Shown here: positions 62,986-64,000 of the stretch, piece by piece
Position numbering within the stretch: the first letter of the stretch is position 1
How the letters are laid out: every line of letters begins with the position of its first letter
NCBI RefSeq assembly: GCF_003719305.1
Contig: NZ_RARC01000005.1
Span: 124,001-188,000, forward strand
Direction of reading: 5' to 3'
DNA: 64,000 bases
Source of the DNA: Mycolicibacterium stellerae
GTDB taxonomy: Bacteria > Actinomycetota > Actinomycetes > Mycobacteriales > Mycobacteriaceae
Program-made: the position numbers and the translations under genes
The notes under the pieces: model-generated
The model's database searches: none
What the model was told of the DNA's origin: nothing
Seen by the model: only the letters and a program-made list of their open reading frames with translations

Positions 62986-64000
62986 CCGCTGCCGCCACGG
63001 GCGACCCCGCAGGCACACGGACCGGCGCTGCGGTGCTGCGTCGCACGCTGACGCGCAACCTGCGCTGGCTGATACCGGGAACCACGCTCATCTCGGTGCA
63101 TCAGCTGTGCGAGGTGGCGGTTCCGGTACTGATCGGCATCATCGTCGACCGCGCGGTGGCCACCGGCAGCGTCGAAGCGATCATCAGATGGATCGCCGCA
63201 CTCGCCGCCCTGTTCCTGGTGCTGACGCTGGTGTATCGCATCGGCGCCAGGATGTTGATGTTCGCCATCGCCCGCGAATCGCATCTGCTGCGGGTCGAGC
63301 TCAGCGCCAAGATCCTCGATCCCCTTGGCATACACACCGACTACAAGGTCGGCGAACTGCTGTCGATCACGTCGAACGACGCCGAGGAAACCGGCTACGT
63401 CATCGACTACCTGGCCCGGATCGCCGGTGCGATCGTCGCGACCATCGCCTGCGGCGCGATCCTGCTGAGCATCGATCTGCCACTGGGTCTGATGGTTCTC
63501 GTCGGCGTGCCGATCGTGGTGGCGGGACTGCAGCTGACCGCGCCGATCATTGCGCAGCGCGTCGAAGATCAGCAGGCCGAGGTCGGCCGCGCCACCGCGC
63601 TGGCCACCGACCTGATCAGCGGACACCGTCCCCTGCAGGGCATCGGCGCGCAGGCCAACGCCGCCGCCAGGTACCGCGCCGCGAGCCGCCGGTCGTTGGT
63701 CGCCGCCCTGCGTGCTGCCCGCATCCAGAGCGTGCACGCCGGAGCCGCCGCGGCGGCGGGCGCGCTGGCGGCAATGGCGGTGGCGGTCGCCGCGACGTAC
63801 TTCGCACTCCGCGGGGACCTGTCGCTCGGCGAGCTGATCACCGTGATCGGGTTGGCCCAGTTCCTAGTCGAGCCGTTCTCGCTGCTGGCCGTCGCGCCCA
63901 GTGAGGTCGCCGAGTCCCGCGGTTCGGCGAACCGGGTCGCAAAGGTGGCATCCTCACCCGCCCGCCACCGGCCCGAAATCGCAGTATCCGCGCCCGCCGG
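62982..64000 (+). CDS. exiT: ABC exporter, N-terminal part (ExiT-like), runs off the window
   Basis: Open from GTG 62982 (overlapping the mbtH-like stop) to the window end, 339 codons with no stop. It is the transmembrane domain of a type I exporter: [92 protein letters not shown]. The ATPase part should follow beyond the window. By position after fxbA and mbtH it matches ExiT, the exochelin exporter of M. smegmatis, where the protein carries two half-transporters fused. Confidence 0.85.
   Translation, partial: MTAAATGDPAGTRTGAAVLRRTLTRNLRWLIPGTTLISVHQLCEVAVPVLIGIIVDRAVATGSVEAIIRWIAALAALFLVLTLVYRIGARMLMFAIARESHLLRVELSAKILDPLGIHTDYKVGELLSITSNDAEETGYVIDYLARIAGAIVATIACGAILLSIDLPLGLMVLVGVPIVVAGLQLTAPIIAQRVEDQQAEVGRATALATDLISGHRPLQGIGAQANAAARYRAASRRSLVAALRAARIQSVHAGAAAAAGALAAMAVAVAATYFALRGDLSLGELITVIGLAQFLVEPFSLLAVAPSEVAESRGSANRVAKVASSPARHRPEIAVSAPA

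Overview
The window is high-GC, densely packed actinobacterial DNA and almost certainly comes from a fast-growing Mycobacterium (Mycolicibacterium). The evidence is a set of recognisable mycobacterial orthologues (nicotinamidase PncA, trehalose synthase TreS with maltokinase Mak, L,D-transpeptidase LdtA, the EF-G paralogue FusA2, a nitrobindin, an Rv0203-type hemophore-like protein), F420-type and mycofactocin-type oxidoreductases, and an exochelin (peptide siderophore) cluster at the right end, which is typical of fast growers. I see no insertion sequence, prophage, CRISPR array, rRNA or convincing tRNA, and no gene-free stretch longer than 300 bases.

Layout. 1-4.1 kb: the end of an acyl-CoA dehydrogenase, then four overlapping or abutting genes for two large polytopic membrane proteins, a 58-residue membrane protein and a cupredoxin-like lipoprotein of unknown function. 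4.1-6.2 kb: PAS-ANTAR RNA-binding regulator, pncA, an enoyl-CoA hydratase. 6.3-14.6 kb: alpha-glucan and trehalose metabolism (treX; treS-mak, followed by an amine oxidase and a small conserved protein) and a TetR regulator. 14.8-21.6 kb: an XRE-like regulator, a secreted proline-rich protein, a split-barrel flavoprotein, a phosphoribosyltransferase and a complete four-gene ABC importer. 21.7-28.8 kb: small secreted proteins, TetR and XRE regulators, an F420-type oxidoreductase, a thioesterase, ldtA and fusA2. 28.8-34.7 kb: a second hydratase, an MFS symporter coupled to a TIGR02206 membrane protein that probably starts at CTG, a VOC protein, a TerC transporter behind a probable yybP-ykoY (Mn2+) riboswitch, a thioesterase. 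34.8-43.3 kb: GtrA protein, a large LuxR (LAL) regulator, a lipoprotein, a TetR-controlled P450/mycofactocin-type SDR pair, and two small secreted proteins. 43.4-48.7 kb: GH65 phosphorylase with beta-phosphoglucomutase, nitrobindin, a serine hydrolase, an F420-type oxidoreductase. 48.8-52.9 kb: a partner-switching signalling locus (STAS, RsbW-like kinase, and an overlapping operon of response regulator-PP2C phosphatase, CHASE3 histidine kinase and response regulator). 53-57.5 kb: paired acyl-CoA dehydrogenases, an SDR and an FAD oxidoreductase, then an OsmC gene broken by a frameshift. 58-64 kb: IdeR-boxed ferri-siderophore reductase, uptake permeases and ATPase, formyltransferase fxbA, an MbtH-like protein and the start of an ABC exporter (exiT).

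How it works together. Three themes recur. First, trehalose and maltose turnover: TreX debranches glucan; TreS and Mak turn trehalose into maltose-1-phosphate; GH65 plus beta-PGM feed glucose-1-phosphate into glycolysis. Second, the right-end cluster imports, reduces, formylates and exports exochelin under iron control. Third, many short regulators sit next to perfect palindromes that look like their operators. Genes are mostly joined by ATGA or GTGA overlaps, and many converging pairs end within a few bases of each other, so overlapping 3' transcripts are expected. Several start codons were moved from the longest reading frame on ribosome-binding-site or family-alignment grounds; each case is stated in its entry.
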